The position numbers and the translations under genes were made by a program. A stretch of DNA of 64,000 nt, from NCBI GenBank assembly GCA_026315105.1, contig CM048746.1:350179548-350243547 (forward strand), in the 5' to 3' direction. A model generated the notes under the pieces. It had not been told where the DNA came from. It did not search any database and was given only the letters and a program-made list of their open reading frames with translations. Source of the DNA: Locusta migratoria (Eukaryota > Arthropoda > Insecta > Orthoptera > Acrididae). Below, in pieces: positions 20,331-31,493 of the stretch (its first letter is position 1; the number at the start of each line of letters is the position of its first letter).

Positions 20331-20774
20331 CTTATCTTTTACCTTTTGACACTAATCACACGATCTTAAGACTCTCATTACTTTCCTACCGAGGTTTTTT
20401 AAAGTAATAAAATTTTGTTATATGTTTAATACACTTCCTGATACCAAAATGTCCATATCCTTCATGTATGTACTGTATCAAATCATTTTGAACTTCTTCT
20501 GGAATACACAGCTTCCAGTTTTCATTGTTAGTATTATTATGCCAAAATAATTCTCAATCTAAAATCTTATAGTTACCTTCATTTCGCTTGACACTCGGTT
20601 CACATTTATCCTTAAAGTAGTTGTCCTTTAAAATATTAATTCTGATATCACCAGATAACTGCATAATCTTCTTATTATTGCCACAAACTTTCATAAAATT
20701 AATACTAAATAATATACCTTTTGCTTCCCTTGTAGGTCATCATCATCATCATCATTAGAGACTGAATCTGCCTT

Positions 20775-21547
20775 TCAGGGTTCAGTCTGGAGCATAGGCC
20801 CTCTAATAAAATTCCTCCATGATCTCCTATTCAATGCTAACATTGATGCCTCGACCGATGTTATGCCTTTTACTTCAAAATTATTCTGCGCCGAATCTAA
20901 GTACTTTCTTCTTGGTCTACTTCGGCTCTTATTACACTCCACTGCCGAGCTTATGAGTATCTTAGGTAACCTTGCTTCTCCCATGCGTGTAGCATGACCC
21001 CACCATCTCAGTCTGTTCGCTCTAACTGCTTCATATATTATGTTCATTCCCAGTTTTTCTTTGATTTCCTCATTATGGACACTCTCCTGCCATTGTTCCC
21101 ATCTATTAGTACCTGCGATCATTCTTGCTACTTTCATATCTGTAACCTCTACCTTATGAAAAGGCAATCTGTATCCACCCAACTTTCACTCCCATGCAAC
21201 AAAGTTGGTCGAAAGATAGAGCAGTGCACTGCTAACGTAGTCTTGGTACTTACATCCTTCTTGCAGAAGAGAGTAGATCTTAGCTGAGCACTCTCTGCAT
21301 TAGCTTTGCTGCACCTCGATTCCGGTTCTATCACTATGTTGCCCTCCTGTGAGAAAATACATCACAGGTATTTGCAACTGTCTACCTTTTCTAAATTTGT
21401 TCCTCCTATTTGGCACTCAATCTGTTTGAATCTCTTTCCCACAGACATAACTTTCGTTTTGGAGATGCTGATCTTCATATCAAAATCCTTGCACCTCTGA
21501 TTGAGCTCTGAAATATTAGTTTGCAGCCTTTCAATTGAATCAGCCAT
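20775..21547 (-). pseudogene. RTE-like LINE C-terminal region
   Basis: Frames 21362-21547, 21149-21334 and 20775-21182 give KISISKTKVMSVGKR, LLHGSESWV and RLRWWGHATRMGEARLPKIL. This is the thumb and C-terminal region of RTE-type RT proteins, with the typical R-WWGH motif. Stops separate the pieces. Confidence 0.75.
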
Positions 21548-21631
21548 TACAACTAAGTCATCTGCATATGCTTATTTTGTTTTGACCTATTTTAATCCCG
21601 CCCTGCCAGTTTACTGATTTCAACATATGAT

Positions 21632-22153
21632 TCATAAATAGTATGAACAACAGTGGTGACAGGTTGAGTCTTGTCTTACCCCTGTAACTACCCTGAACCA
21701 TGAGCTTAATTTTCCATCTTCTCTAAGTGCTGCCTGACAGTTTACGTAGAGCCTTTTAATTGCCTGCAGAAGTTTGCCTCTTATACCATAATCTTGTAGA
21801 ACTGACAGTAGCTTCCTTCTAGGAACACGGTCATAAGCCTTTTCTAGATCTATGAAACATAGATACAATTCCCTGTTTCACTCATAGCACTTTTTCATTA
21901 CCTGCCGAAAGCCTAAAATACGGTCCTGACAGCCTCTAAGAGGACTAAACCCACACTGATTTCCATTTAACTTGTCCTCAATTAATACTCGCACTCTCCT
22001 TTCAACAATACCTGAGAATATTTTGCCTACAACGTTAATTAAACAGATACCTCGATAGTTGTTACAATCTTTCCTCTTTCCATGTTTGAATATTGGCGTA
22101 ATTACCGCTTTCGTCCAGTCAGATGGAACCTGTCCCGATTCCCATGCCTTCAC
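21632..22153 (-). pseudogene. RTE-like LINE reverse transcriptase core
   Basis: Two frames: W...ITPIFKHGKRKDCNNYRGI and NQCGFSPLRGCQDRI (21878-22153), then CFIDLEKAYDRVPRRKLL with the block A Asp (21632-21868). The FADD-type block is lost in degraded sequence near 21560. Non-functional. Confidence 0.8.
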
Positions 22154-22240
22154 AGTTATCCTGTGTCACCATTTGAGACCTGATATTCCACTGTATTTGA
22201 CGGGTTCCGGATTAATTTCATCCACCCCAGCCGCTTTATT

Positions 22241-22780
22241 TCACTGTAATCTACTGACCATTTTCTCCATTTCCTCAAATGAGATCCTGTTTCCATCGTT
22301 GTTCCTATCCCATTCTACCTGAAAATCTGACACATCATTGAACGTTTCACCTACATTGAGCAATTCTTCAAAATATTCCATCCATCTGCTCAAGGCATCC
22401 ACAGGATTGACTAGCAGCTTTCCTGACCTGTCCAAAATACTTTTTAATTTCTTCTTCCCTCCCTTTCGAAGATTGCTAATTACACTCAAAAATGGTTTTC
22501 CTGCAGCTTGACCCAGAGTTTCTAGCTTACTTCCAAAGTCTGCTGATGATTTCTGCTTGGAGTGTGCAATTATTCGTTTGTCTTTGTTTCTTTCTTCAAC
22601 ATAACTATCTCTGTCTGCCTGATTTCTAATATGGAGCCATTTTTGAAATGCCTTCTTTTTCTTTTTACAAGCTGCCTTGACTGTGTCATTCCAGCAAACT
22701 GTCTGCTTCTTCCTGCCTTTACACACTACTGTTCCAAGACATTCTCTAGTCACTTCTAGTAGTGTGTCCCTGTACCTCAA
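22241..22780 (-). pseudogene. RTE-like LINE EN-RT linker
   Basis: 179 codons: CWNDTVKAACKKKKKAFQKW, then KQKSSADFGSKLE and an NPVDALSRWMEYFEELLN segment, the usual linker before the RT palm in RTE-like LINEs. Open over its whole length here. Confidence 0.75.
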
Positions 22781-22801
22781 CCATTCCTCTTCCAGTGACT
22801 G

Positions 22802-23254
22802 TCAATCATTACATTCAACTAACTGGTACTTTTCCGCGATGATTGTTATGTATTTATGTCTAATTTCCTTTTCTTGAAGCTTCTCCACTTTTATCCTTCT
22901 ACACATGGACCCAACTTTCCGCTCTTTTGGCCTCTCAAAACCAATTTCACTGCACATTAAATAATGATCAGTATCATAAAAGAACCCCCTGAAAACACAT
23001 GTGTCCTTGACTGTCTTCCCGAACTCCTGGCCTGTTATTATAAAGTCAATGACAGATCTGGTTCCCCTTCCTTCCCAAGTATAGCGGCGAATGTCCTTAT
23101 GCTTAAAGGAATTTGTGATGACTAAGCCCATACTGGAACAGAAATCCAAGAGCTGTTTTCCATTCCTGTTGGCCTCCATACCATCTCCAAACTTACCCAT
23201 AACATTTTCATAACCTTCTGTTCGATTTCCTATGATGGCGTTAAAATCACCCAT
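22802..23254 (-). pseudogene. RTE-like LINE endonuclease C-terminal half
   Basis: MGDFNAIIGNR (the catalytic GDFN motif), TNSFKHKDIRRYTWEGRG, SVIDFIITGQEF and DTDHYLMCSEI (the SDH region, here TDH) identify the AP-endonuclease C-half. The N-terminal half was lost on 5' truncation. Confidence 0.8.
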
Positions 23255-23631
23255 GAGTAAAACACTATCCTTATCATTCAGTCCCTTGTAGGTATGTAAT
23301 TTAATTCCACAGAGAGCCTCGACAGAGCGTCTGATACCACATTCTTAGAACCCTTAATATACTCTTTTTATATATTAAAATTTTGCAAGAAAAGCTTCAA
23401 TGTCATCAACCTACTGTGAAGAAGACGCCTTTCAAGTAAAAAAGTTAAATTTATATATGAAGAACAGTCTAGAGTGCCAAAAATTTATTTTTTTCCGACT
23501 ATTATATTGGACAAACGAGATTTAGTTTCCAAACACAATACCATGAACACACAGTAGGTGTTGCAAGTACCAAATCTATTTTTGAACAGCATATATATAT
23601 GTTTGTCATTAACTGAAAATAGACTTCAGAA

Positions 23632-23641
23632 GTGGGTATAA

Positions 23642-23717
<76 letters not shown>

Positions 23718-23727
23718 TTATACCCAC
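23632..23727. repeat. 96-bp perfect palindrome around (TA)n
   Basis: GTGGGTATAACATCATA at the left and TATGATGTTATACCCAC at the right are exact complements, joined by pure TA repeats (23645-23713). The whole can fold into one uninterrupted hairpin. Confidence 0.9.
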
Positions 23728-24715
23728 TCTCTCTTTGACGATCTTTTACAGTAACTTTCAACGTTTTTACCACATCAGTTTTATTTTACTTATTCATTCT
23801 GATCATTCTGATGACCCTTAACTTGGGCGAATATTTTAATTTTATCCTTTATAGTATTAAGAAACAGTTATATGTTTTATTCCATGATGCCATTTGAATT
23901 GTAACTTGTTCTGTTTGTGACATCTCATTGCTAATATTTTACAATGTTGCAACACAGCATATAGTTTTTAATGACAACCTAAAGCTTTGCACAATAGATC
24001 ATGGACTTTTCATATGTATATAAAATACAATCCCTTTGCCTTACTTTATCACAATAGCATTGTAAAAAGTAAATATTAATAGTTCTATGTACGTCATCAA
24101 GAAAAAAATAGCTTCACACAAATTTCAATGACAAATGAACCAAATGGTTTTCTGTAAGGTATCATATCCTGAATTGTTTTCCATGTATCTTAAATAAATT
24201 TTGTAGTTAATAGTTTTTAATACCAGTAAAATTACATACAGCATTGTACTACTATTCACAGAATATATTTGAAAATATTAATAAGAACCTGATACAATTT
24301 ATTGTCAGTATTTCAATGTTTTAATCTTTATTTTAATACCAGGAAGATGACTACAATTACTCTATTTTAGAAATTGACAGAGAATTGTGTGTCTAATTAT
24401 AATGTAATATTTAGGCTAAATTCATCTATGTAGTTTTTTCATTGGCTATCAAAGATGGGTGGAGCAGGCAAAGGGGTGGAGCCTCAGCTATTTAAGAGCA
24501 GTAAATCTTGCTCCAGCCAGCAGTGATGCACTTTAAGGTTTCAAGTTTCCTGACAGCTCCACAACATCAATGGGTATAACATCGTTTTATTTGTCTTTAT
24601 AAATTTAGTTTACGTTTGACACTAATGTATTTGCTGAAAGTCCTCTAAATGTAACTGATATATTTCAGAGCTATATTTACTGACTATGGTCTAAGCAAAC
24701 ACCGAAACTAGTCGG

Positions 24716-24717
<2 letters not shown>

Positions 24718-24785
<68 letters not shown>
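24718..24785. repeat. (TA)n microsatellite
   Basis: About 34 TA units in the right arm of the inverted-repeat insertion. Confidence 0.95.
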
Positions 24786-24788
<3 letters not shown>

Positions 24789-24814
24789 GCACTGTAGATT
24801 GTTCTTCATGTACA

Positions 24815-26160
24815 AACTTAAATACGAGTGGTGTTACCCAATAAATGAAACAAAAATGTTTCCAAAAATATAAAAACGTTAAAGCTTTGTGGTCAATGTA
24901 AACAGTTACTTGAGATCCCCAAATTATATTTTGAAATTTTTCATAACTCCATACTACTGCAAACAGTTCCTTTTCTATAGTGGTGTAGTTCATTTCATGA
25001 GTATTTAAACACCAGCTAGCAAAAGCTACTGCCCACCTTTCTCCTTCTTCTGGAACCCATGATCCCTGAAATAATTTAGATGCAATTCCATAAGCAGACA
25101 AATCTGTTGCTAACTTAAAAGGCATATTCATTTGTGGATGTTGTAATATTGATGAATTTACTAATGCATCTTTCATTTCCTGAGAAGCTTTTGTAGTTGC
25201 TTCATTCCACTCCCACCTAACATTCTTCCTCAGTAACTTGAGTAGTTGAGGGTTGTTCAGAACTTGACCTTGAACGAAACGCCTATAAAACCCTATTAGA
25301 CCGAGGAAACATTTTAATTGCTTAAGTGTGTTATCCCTTCAGGATCTGGCCTAATACCATTTACTCCTACGTAATAGCCCAAAAACTTAACCTCTGCCGG
25401 CCGCGGTGGCCGAGGTGACTGAGGCGCTTCAGTCACGGTCAGCACGGCCACTACGGTCGGGGGTTCGAATCCCCCCTTGGGCATGGATATTTGTGCCGTC
25501 ATAGTTCGTAAGTAGTTCATAAGTAGTTTGTAAGTTTAGGGACTGTTGACCTCGTAGTTAAGTCCCATAAGCTTAACAAACATTTGAACATTTTTTGAAC
25601 TTAACCTCTCGTCTGGCAAAATGACATTTGGATAATTTTATGGTAATACATTTTTGTCTAAAAATTTTGATAGTGTCCTCTCTAATAACTCACAATGTTC
25701 TTCCCAGGTGATTGTGATTAACAAAATTTCATCTACATATATTATCAGTTGATTCAACAACTTTCCCCCCCAGAGCTTGATCAAGGGCTCTAATAAATAC
25801 AGAAACCGATATGTTAAGACCGAAGGGTAATACTTTATATTTATATGATTTTCCTTTGAATAGGAAAGCCGTGTACTTCCTTGAATCTGGATGTATTTCA
25901 TCTTGGTGATATGCTGATTTAAGATCCATTGATCTGAAATACTGTGCTGTCTCAAATTTTACCAACAAATCGTCCATACTAACAGGTCTGTCTCGTTCGG
26001 TTTCGATATGTATATTTAAGGTCCTTGTAACTAATACAATTCTGATACTACCACAAGGCTTTTTAATCAAAACCAACGGGTTGTTGAATACACTGTTGCT
26101 ACATTCTATTATCCCACTATCTAACATTTTGTAGATCTCAACCTGTACTTGCTTTCATAG
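24815..26160 (-). pseudogene. Gypsy-type reverse transcriptase and RNase H
   Basis: RT from 26127: GIIECSNSVFNNPLVLIKK, RSMDLKSAYHQDEI (block A, Asp present), FLFKGKSYKYKVLPFGLNIS, then in a shifted frame IYVDEILLIT, where the usual YxDD reads YVDE, so a catalytic Asp is lost. RNase H (25176-24830): KLATDLSAYGIASKLFQ, NYTTIEKELFAVVWSYEKF and VYIDHKALTFL. A SINE splits the RT. Non-functional. Confidence 0.85.
25396..25597 (+). mobile_element. tRNA-derived SINE (common family), full length
   Basis: GCCGGCCGCGGTGGCCGAGG head, GGTTCGAATCCCC B box, tail AACATTTGAACATTTTTT. AACTTAACCTCT at 25384-25395 and 25598-25609 is a perfect 12-bp target-site duplication in the retroelement RT. Confidence 0.95.
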
Positions 26161-26535
26161 ACAATTTGGTATTGCATATGGTTTGCAATAGAATAATTTA
26201 TCATCTTTTAATTTAAAAGAGCCAACATATCCGCCTAATATGCCGGGTTTGTTTGAAAAAACGATTTTGTACCTGGTTAGTATGGTAAATAACTGTTATT
26301 TCTGCTCTCTTCCTAAACAATCCGAGTCAAATGCCTTGGTGTAAACTAAATCAGTGGAATAATATTCTGTATCTGAATCTTATGAAATCTTACACACTGA
26401 AACTTCGAGTCTGGCGGAATCAACTGTTGTCATACTGTTTTTGTTGGTTTCAAAAGGTACTTTGAAAAATATATCTTTGACTTTGCCCTCAATTGCATGT
26501 TGTTTAGAGTTAATACCAACTTCAAACTTATTCAA

Positions 26536-26949
26536 CTAATCAATAACCATTAATATGTCTGTGATTATTTTCGGGACTGTTAGTAAGCTCATCATAAAAG
26601 TCACCTCATGAATTTTTATAGGTAATATAGTCTCTTCCCTCACAGGCCGACTTTTTACTCCCATTATACTCATTATTTTCACACCAGTAGCAGGTAACGT
26701 AGGTATTGAATATCGTCTGGACAAACTATCAAACAAACTTTTAGATATAATTGAAACATAACTACCATAATCAATTAATAAAACTACAGGTACATTATAA
26801 ATATAAGCTTTCACTATAGGTTTATAGATTTCTTCTTCATCTTTTTCTTTTTCTTGCAGTAACCATTCTTTATTTGGTATTGTATGTAAAACATTTCTTT
26901 TTTTATTTCCAACGCCAAATACGACAGTCCTTTTTTCAAATTGGTACAA
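26536..26949 (-). pseudogene. Retropepsin-type protease region
   Basis: 137 codons with AYIYNVPVVLLIDYGSYVSIIS. The active-site DTG(A/S) reads DYGS, so the Thr is changed. Downstream LPIKIHEVTFMMSLLTVP and ITDILMVID match the flap and the ILG-D end of a retroviral-like protease. Confidence 0.7.
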
Positions 26950-27182
26950 TATCTTCTAGTGAATAATTATGACCTTGATAGTTAAGGATTTCAGGTCCTA
27001 CTACATTTAGCTGCATCGTACATTTTTTTGCGTCTGTATTGTCTGAGTAGGGTACAGGTAAATGTTATTTAGTGGATCCTTATTCAATAAAGTACATCTT
27101 GGCACCGGATCCTCCTTCCAAGACGATTTTAGTTTACCTTAATAGTGGATTTTTCTAACGCATTATGATTATACTCATATAT

Positions 27183-27983
27183 TTAGGTTTGAGTTGACAT
27201 AGGAACTGCTCTAGGATCTTTACCACCATCACTAGGTTTATTATTAACACTTGAGTTCCTATTAAAGCCTTTACTATCTTTTAAATACTTTTTGTTATTC
27301 TTTTGCATTTCCTGTTTCCTATATACCTCGCACAAATACACTCCTTTAGTATTATCTTTACTGGTTGTACCTTGGTAATTACCAGTATCATTTCTAGCTT
27401 TATTTAGGGCATCTACCCCTTCTGCAGCTCTTAACAACTCTGGTATCGTTTTCCATCCATTGCACCAAATTACTTTTTGTGCATAGAAAGGAAGACGTCT
27501 AACTAAAACATTAGCCAAAAACTCTTCATCTAAAGGTTTATTCAAAAACTTGGCTTTTATCAGATATGATTTTAAACACTGTTTAATGCTACCTATTTGT
27601 TTCGAATAGTAAGGAGGATGTGACAATTCTACCCCCAACTTTTCTTGTGTATTGATAGACCCCAACTGCTCCTTAACTTCAAAATCTTCCCATGAAGTGA
27701 ACTCACCTGCATGAGCAATACGCCATTGTGACGCTTCAGCTAATATATTGTCAAGTGTAAAGTCTATTTTTGTTTGTTCGTCCCACTTACTAGGCAACGA
27801 TCTTGAGAATATCCTTAGAATGTGGTTAGGGTGTACATCTCCATTAGGGTTAAATTTAGGAAATTGTTTGGTAATATTTATTTCTGAAACCATTGTTAGA
27901 TTATCCCCACTAGTTATTATTCGAACGTTATTTACTTGATCTTGCAGTTGCATGGAATTCTGTCTTATCCCAGAGCCTTTCAT
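27183..27983 (-). pseudogene. Retroelement gag fragment
   Basis: 266 codons: FPKFNPNGDVHPNHILRIFS, SQWRIAHAGEF, IKQCLKSYLIKAKFLNKPLD and VLVRRLPFYAQKVIWCNGW. The capsid-like order (F..L.G.....AL....F..R......L...F...LP) supports Gag of a gypsy-type element. No zinc knuckle is seen. Confidence 0.6.
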
Positions 27984-28190
27984 CTAAAATTTCCTCTATT
28001 TTGTGTTCCCAGTTACATGATTCATCAGTAAGCAAAATAAAATTTTGACTCTCTTCTAGTTTAGTAACTATACCTAAAGTTTCATTAAGAGTGTCATTTA
28101 CTGCTTTTAGTTAACTTCGAGAGTTGACAGCCAAAGTTTGTAATTTCGAGTTAGTCATGGCTAATGCCTCACTAACAGACTATACTTGAT

Positions 28191-28567
28191 TTAAAATAGT
28201 TTTTCCTCTCTTATAACGTATTTGAAACTGCCTGTATTACTTGTTTGTTTATTGAATGTATAATTTTGTTCAAAAACCTGTTCTGCAATCTCCTTCATCT
28301 GCTCTTTACTTGCAAAATTCTGCACCCAGTTACTAATCTTGTCATCAGATAAATCAAACTTCTCCTTATACTCCCTCACATGAATTTCCAATTGATTCCC
28401 AAAAAGTGTTAACCTTTTATTAATGATGTCAGACAATAATTTCAATTCTTTATCTCTATTCACTGCCCTTTGCTAACTTCTCTTTCCATGTTTTCTATTT
28501 CTTCTAATCTAGCTTCTAGTCTTTGCATGAACATTTCTAGAGTAAGTTATTTCTGCAACTGAGCCAT
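28191..28567 (-). pseudogene. Gag N-terminal remnant
   Basis: Opens at ATG 28567 (MAQLQ) and meets a stop after six codons. A coiled-coil-like EARLEEIENMEREV follows, then ELKLLSDIINKRLTLFGNQL and WVQNFASKEQM in the next frame. It is upstream of and collinear with the gag fragment. Confidence 0.5.
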
Positions 28568-28735
28568 TCTTTGGGTTTTGGGTATTTCTTCTTACTTTAA
28601 CAAATCACACAACCACCTAAAACACAAAATAGTTACGTTGAGGTACAATCTCCACAGTACTGCACAACGAGCTTCAACAGGACGCTGGTGTAGCAATGTG
28701 TCGAACTCGGCAGTGCTGGGACTGGAATTTAAGAA

Positions 28736-29440
28736 CAGTTAGCAAGGATACATGCATCCATCCTCCGTTGCATGGAATCCGTGATGCACTGATGCAGCCC
28801 TGGAGAATGGCTTATTGTATCACAGCTGTCCACAATAGGAGCACGAAGAGTCTCTACATTTGGTACCGGGGGTTGCATAGACAAGAGCTTTCAAATGCCC
28901 CCATAAATGAAAGTCAAGAGGGTTGAGGTTAGGAGAGCGTGGAGGCCATGGAATTTGTCCGCCTCTACCAATCCATCGGTCAGCGAATCTGTTGTTGAGA
29001 AGCATACAAACACGTCCACTGAAATGTGCAGGAACTCCTTCATGCATGAACCACCTGTTGTGTTGTACTTGTAAAGGCACATGTTCTAGCAGCACAGGTA
29101 GAATATCCCATATGAAATCATGATAACGTGCTCCTGTGAGCGTAGGTGGAAGAACATGATGCCCAATCAAGACATCACCAACAATTCCTGCCCAATCGTT
29201 CACAGAAAATCTGTGTTGATGATGCGAATGGAGGAAGTACAGTACATACTAACGAAACAATTGGGTATTTTGACAATTGTCTGCACGAATTATTTCAATT
29301 TACATTTAAAGAGAAATACTAAAATGAGCTCTAACATGGAAATTAAGCTTTTCCAGACACATGTCCACGTAACATATTTTCTTTCTTTGTGTGTGAGGAA
29401 TGTTTCCTGAAAGTTTGGCCGTACCTTTTTGTAACACCCT
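28736..29440 (-). mobile_element. Mariner/Tc-like DNA transposon, truncated
   Basis: Carries a transposase C-terminal frame (28820-29203). The right end reads, on the minus strand, ACAGGGTGTTACAAAAAGGT, a probable terminal repeat. The two parts join near 29225, so an internal deletion is likely. The left terminus near 28736 is not clearly defined. Confidence 0.65.
28820..29203 (-). pseudogene. Transposase fragment (mariner/Tc superfamily)
   Basis: 127 codons: HHVLPPTLTGARYHDFI, WFMHEGVPAHFSGRVCMLLN and WPPRSPNLNPLDFHLWGHLK. The FMHDGAPAHF and PPRSPDLNPLD motifs carry the second and third catalytic acids. Here the first has Glu where Asp is expected, and the second keeps NPLD. It is truncated at the N-terminus and not functional. 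Confidence 0.8.
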
Positions 29441-30340
29441 GTATATGGTGTATTTTTAATTTTTGCACTAGGTATTTCCTGTTATTATTTTACTTCCATT
29501 TTCCAAGGATTTTCCCAGAATTTTTCACAGCCCTGCCATTTTCATTATATTTGTCTTATTTCCCTAAAAATATCTTGTTATTATGTGTCTTTCTTTAATT
29601 TGCCCATTTTTTATTTTATATTGGCCTTGTATATATAAGTCCCTAATGATTTAGATTTCGTCTCCATTTTGTTGTCTCCTCATTCTATCCACTGTATTTT
29701 AAGTGTAAATCAACCTGGTAGATGCATGCTACATTAAAGTCTCAAAGTCAGCTTAACAGGAGACGAACTAACCCATCACACAAAATTTTGTTTTTGTTAT
29801 TTTGCCACAAATATATATGTAGTTGCAAAATCACATAAAGAGTCACTATAAAATCACCAGAATAAAATAAACAAAAAAGCAAAGAAATAGAACTAAATAA
29901 TGCACTAATGTCACATGAAAAAAAGTGTATTCCATCTCTCTTTCAGTGACTGAAATACAAAAAGCAAATATGTAAATGTTTATTTTGTATAATGAATAAA
30001 ATGTGAAACAGAAAACAAAGGTATAATACTGTAAAATTGATGTAACTGTTATCTTGTATATAAAAGTTTAATAAATGTTAAAAAAGAAGTTTCAGTCATC
30101 ATGATGTACACACGTGCTGTCCACAGTGAGTCACACTATAGGTTAAATTAAAAGTTGTTACTTTAGATTCAAGTGTACAACTTCATACTAACATGAATCC
30201 TAATATACTGTTTGGTTCCATCCACCCATCAACCAACCAAGCAAGCATCCTAACATTTGTGTTGGCAATGTTATTATAGCTGTTTCTCTTTTCTGGAGAA
30301 TAATAATAATAATAATAAAAAGAGTGTCATCCCTAAAAAC
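29441..30340. other. AT-rich gap, nothing recognised
   Basis: AT-rich sequence with a short (TAA)n at 30299-30318. No gene, SINE head or inverted repeat was found. Confidence 0.45.
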
Positions 30341-30344
30341 ACTG

Positions 30345-31304
30345 ATTATTATTTTCGTGTGAGATGAACGGTTCGTTTGCAATTACAATTATATTAAGAA
30401 CGACTCTTTTTGGTATTACTATCGTATTTTTTTGTCTGAAAATTTTGAAAAAGCGAGGTTCTAGGCTCTGTCGGCCTACAATTATGTTTGTAAAATTTGG
30501 TGCTTATCGGTTGCACATTTCATCTTAAAAAGAGGGAACATGTTACGGTCAGACACGCAGACAGGCAGATATCCCAAAATCGCTGCTATTTTTGCAAACA
30601 TCTCTGACGCGAAAATTGAATAAACGAATTTGTAAAGGAGAAAATTCTCTACAACATTATTCCCTTATGCTTTTTTTCATATCTCGTGTCGTTTGAGACA
30701 TATTTGCAAAAATAACGGAGTTTTGGCACCCTGCACAGAATTAACCAAAACCAGCCGTTCGCAGATGTCACGTGACATTCCTCTCCCAGAACTCTCTCTG
30801 GTATACGCCATCTTGCGTTGAGTATTTGATGATTTTCTGATTGTCACTTACACGTTGTCATTTCAGAGCAATGACGCACTGAAGAATTAACAAAGAAACG
30901 TCGTTCTTCATACTATAAATGATAATCTAGTGTCTACAAATGCCATATTAGCATCAGTTAACAACGGTCATAAATAGTATTAAAATAAAGAGCGCAACTT
31001 CCAACTGTTATCTGTAGCGTAGTAGGCAATGCGTTGGATTGTGCTGCTGACGGTCAGTGGTTCGAAACCTACCACTATCTAAATTTCTTTTTTCCTAAAA
31101 CGGTTTCAGACACTCATTTAATTGATTCTTTATTATTTAGATTATTATTTTTGTCCAAAATGTTTGCAAAAACTTACAAGACTACAAATATAAAGTGGGC
31201 CATAAAACACGTCAGTTCGATTTTTTTCATTTAAGTTTCGAGCTTTCAAAAGACGATCGCAAAGGCCCACTTTTAGTGTTACTACCGTAACATAAAGTGG
31301 GCTA
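30345..31304. mobile_element. GCCCACTTT-family element, rearranged copy
   Basis: 30350-30610 matches the reverse complement of block A 3560-3775, then 30610-31200 matches block A 3780-4330 in forward orientation. It ends with GGCCCACTTTTAG...CATAAAGTGGGC (31264-31303). Part of the element is thus inverted relative to block A. It contains a tRNA-like stretch with B box GGTTCGAAACC at 31010-31075. Its right end is 150 bp upstream of the protease TATA box. Confidence 0.65.
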
Positions 31305-31433
31305 AAAAAAAAGAAGCCTTGAAAAATTTATGTGCTGATGTGTCAGTCAGTAACGATTGGCTTGTCTGTCACAGTTTGAGATTTTACTTTCAGAGAGGAC
31401 GATAATTTACTGCCCTTAAATAAAAGTGAGTGC

Positions 31434-31439
31434 AGATAA
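31434..31439 (+). promoter_or_regulatory. GATA motif upstream of the protease TATA box
   Basis: AGATAA (AGATAAG to 31440) matches WGATAR, 16 bp before the TATA box. A second GATAAT lies near 31401. GATA factors commonly drive insect midgut digestive genes; the role here is inferred. Confidence 0.45.
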
Positions 31440-31454
31440 GACACGACAAGTGGT

Positions 31455-31461
31455 TATAAAA
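31455..31461 (+). promoter_or_regulatory. TATA box of the serine protease gene
   Basis: TATAAAA, followed by a CAGT initiator-like motif at 31480-31483. Initiation near 31481 puts the TATA box at about -26 and leaves a 5' UTR of only about 13 nt before ATG 31494. Short leaders like this are seen in strongly expressed digestive proteases. Confidence 0.7.
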
Positions 31462-31493
31462 GTCGCGAGCAGCAGTAGGCAGTGGCGAGAGAC

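Larger units (their letters stand above)
20738..23282 (-). mobile_element. RTE-like LINE, 5'-truncated, with 11-bp target duplication
   Basis: CCCTTGTAGGT occurs at 20727-20737 and 23283-23293, flanking the insert. On the minus strand it ends in a (GAT)n tail at 20738, as RTE-clade LINEs do. The coding order is endonuclease C-half (23254-22802), linker (22780-22241), RT (22153-21632) and C-terminal region (21547-20775). It sits inside the LTR retroelement, so it is younger than that. Confidence 0.85.
23440..24815. mobile_element. Inverted-repeat-bounded insertion with (TA)n arms
   Basis: TATGAAGAACAGTCTAGAGT (about 23457) and, near 24785-24812, its complement with three changes form inverted ends; a second match, TTTCCGACTA, continues inward on both sides. 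In the right arm (TA)n (24718-24785) has expanded between the two matched parts. It splits the LTR retroelement between RNase H and integrase. No coding region seen; CCGAAACTAGTCGGAAATA near 24702 resembles the CCGGTTTCGG-type elements. Confidence 0.45.
19790..28570 (-). mobile_element. Decayed gypsy-type LTR retroelement with nested insertions
   Basis: From right to left on the minus strand: gag (28567-27183), protease (26949-26536), reverse transcriptase and RNase H (26160-24815) and integrase (20330-19980). Three insertions break it: an RTE-like LINE (20738-23282), an inverted-repeat insertion (about 23440-24815) and a SINE (25396-25597). The order gag-PR-RT-RH-IN is that of the Gypsy group. 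Clear LTRs were not found on either side; both ends seem lost. Many stops and frameshifts. Confidence 0.8.
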
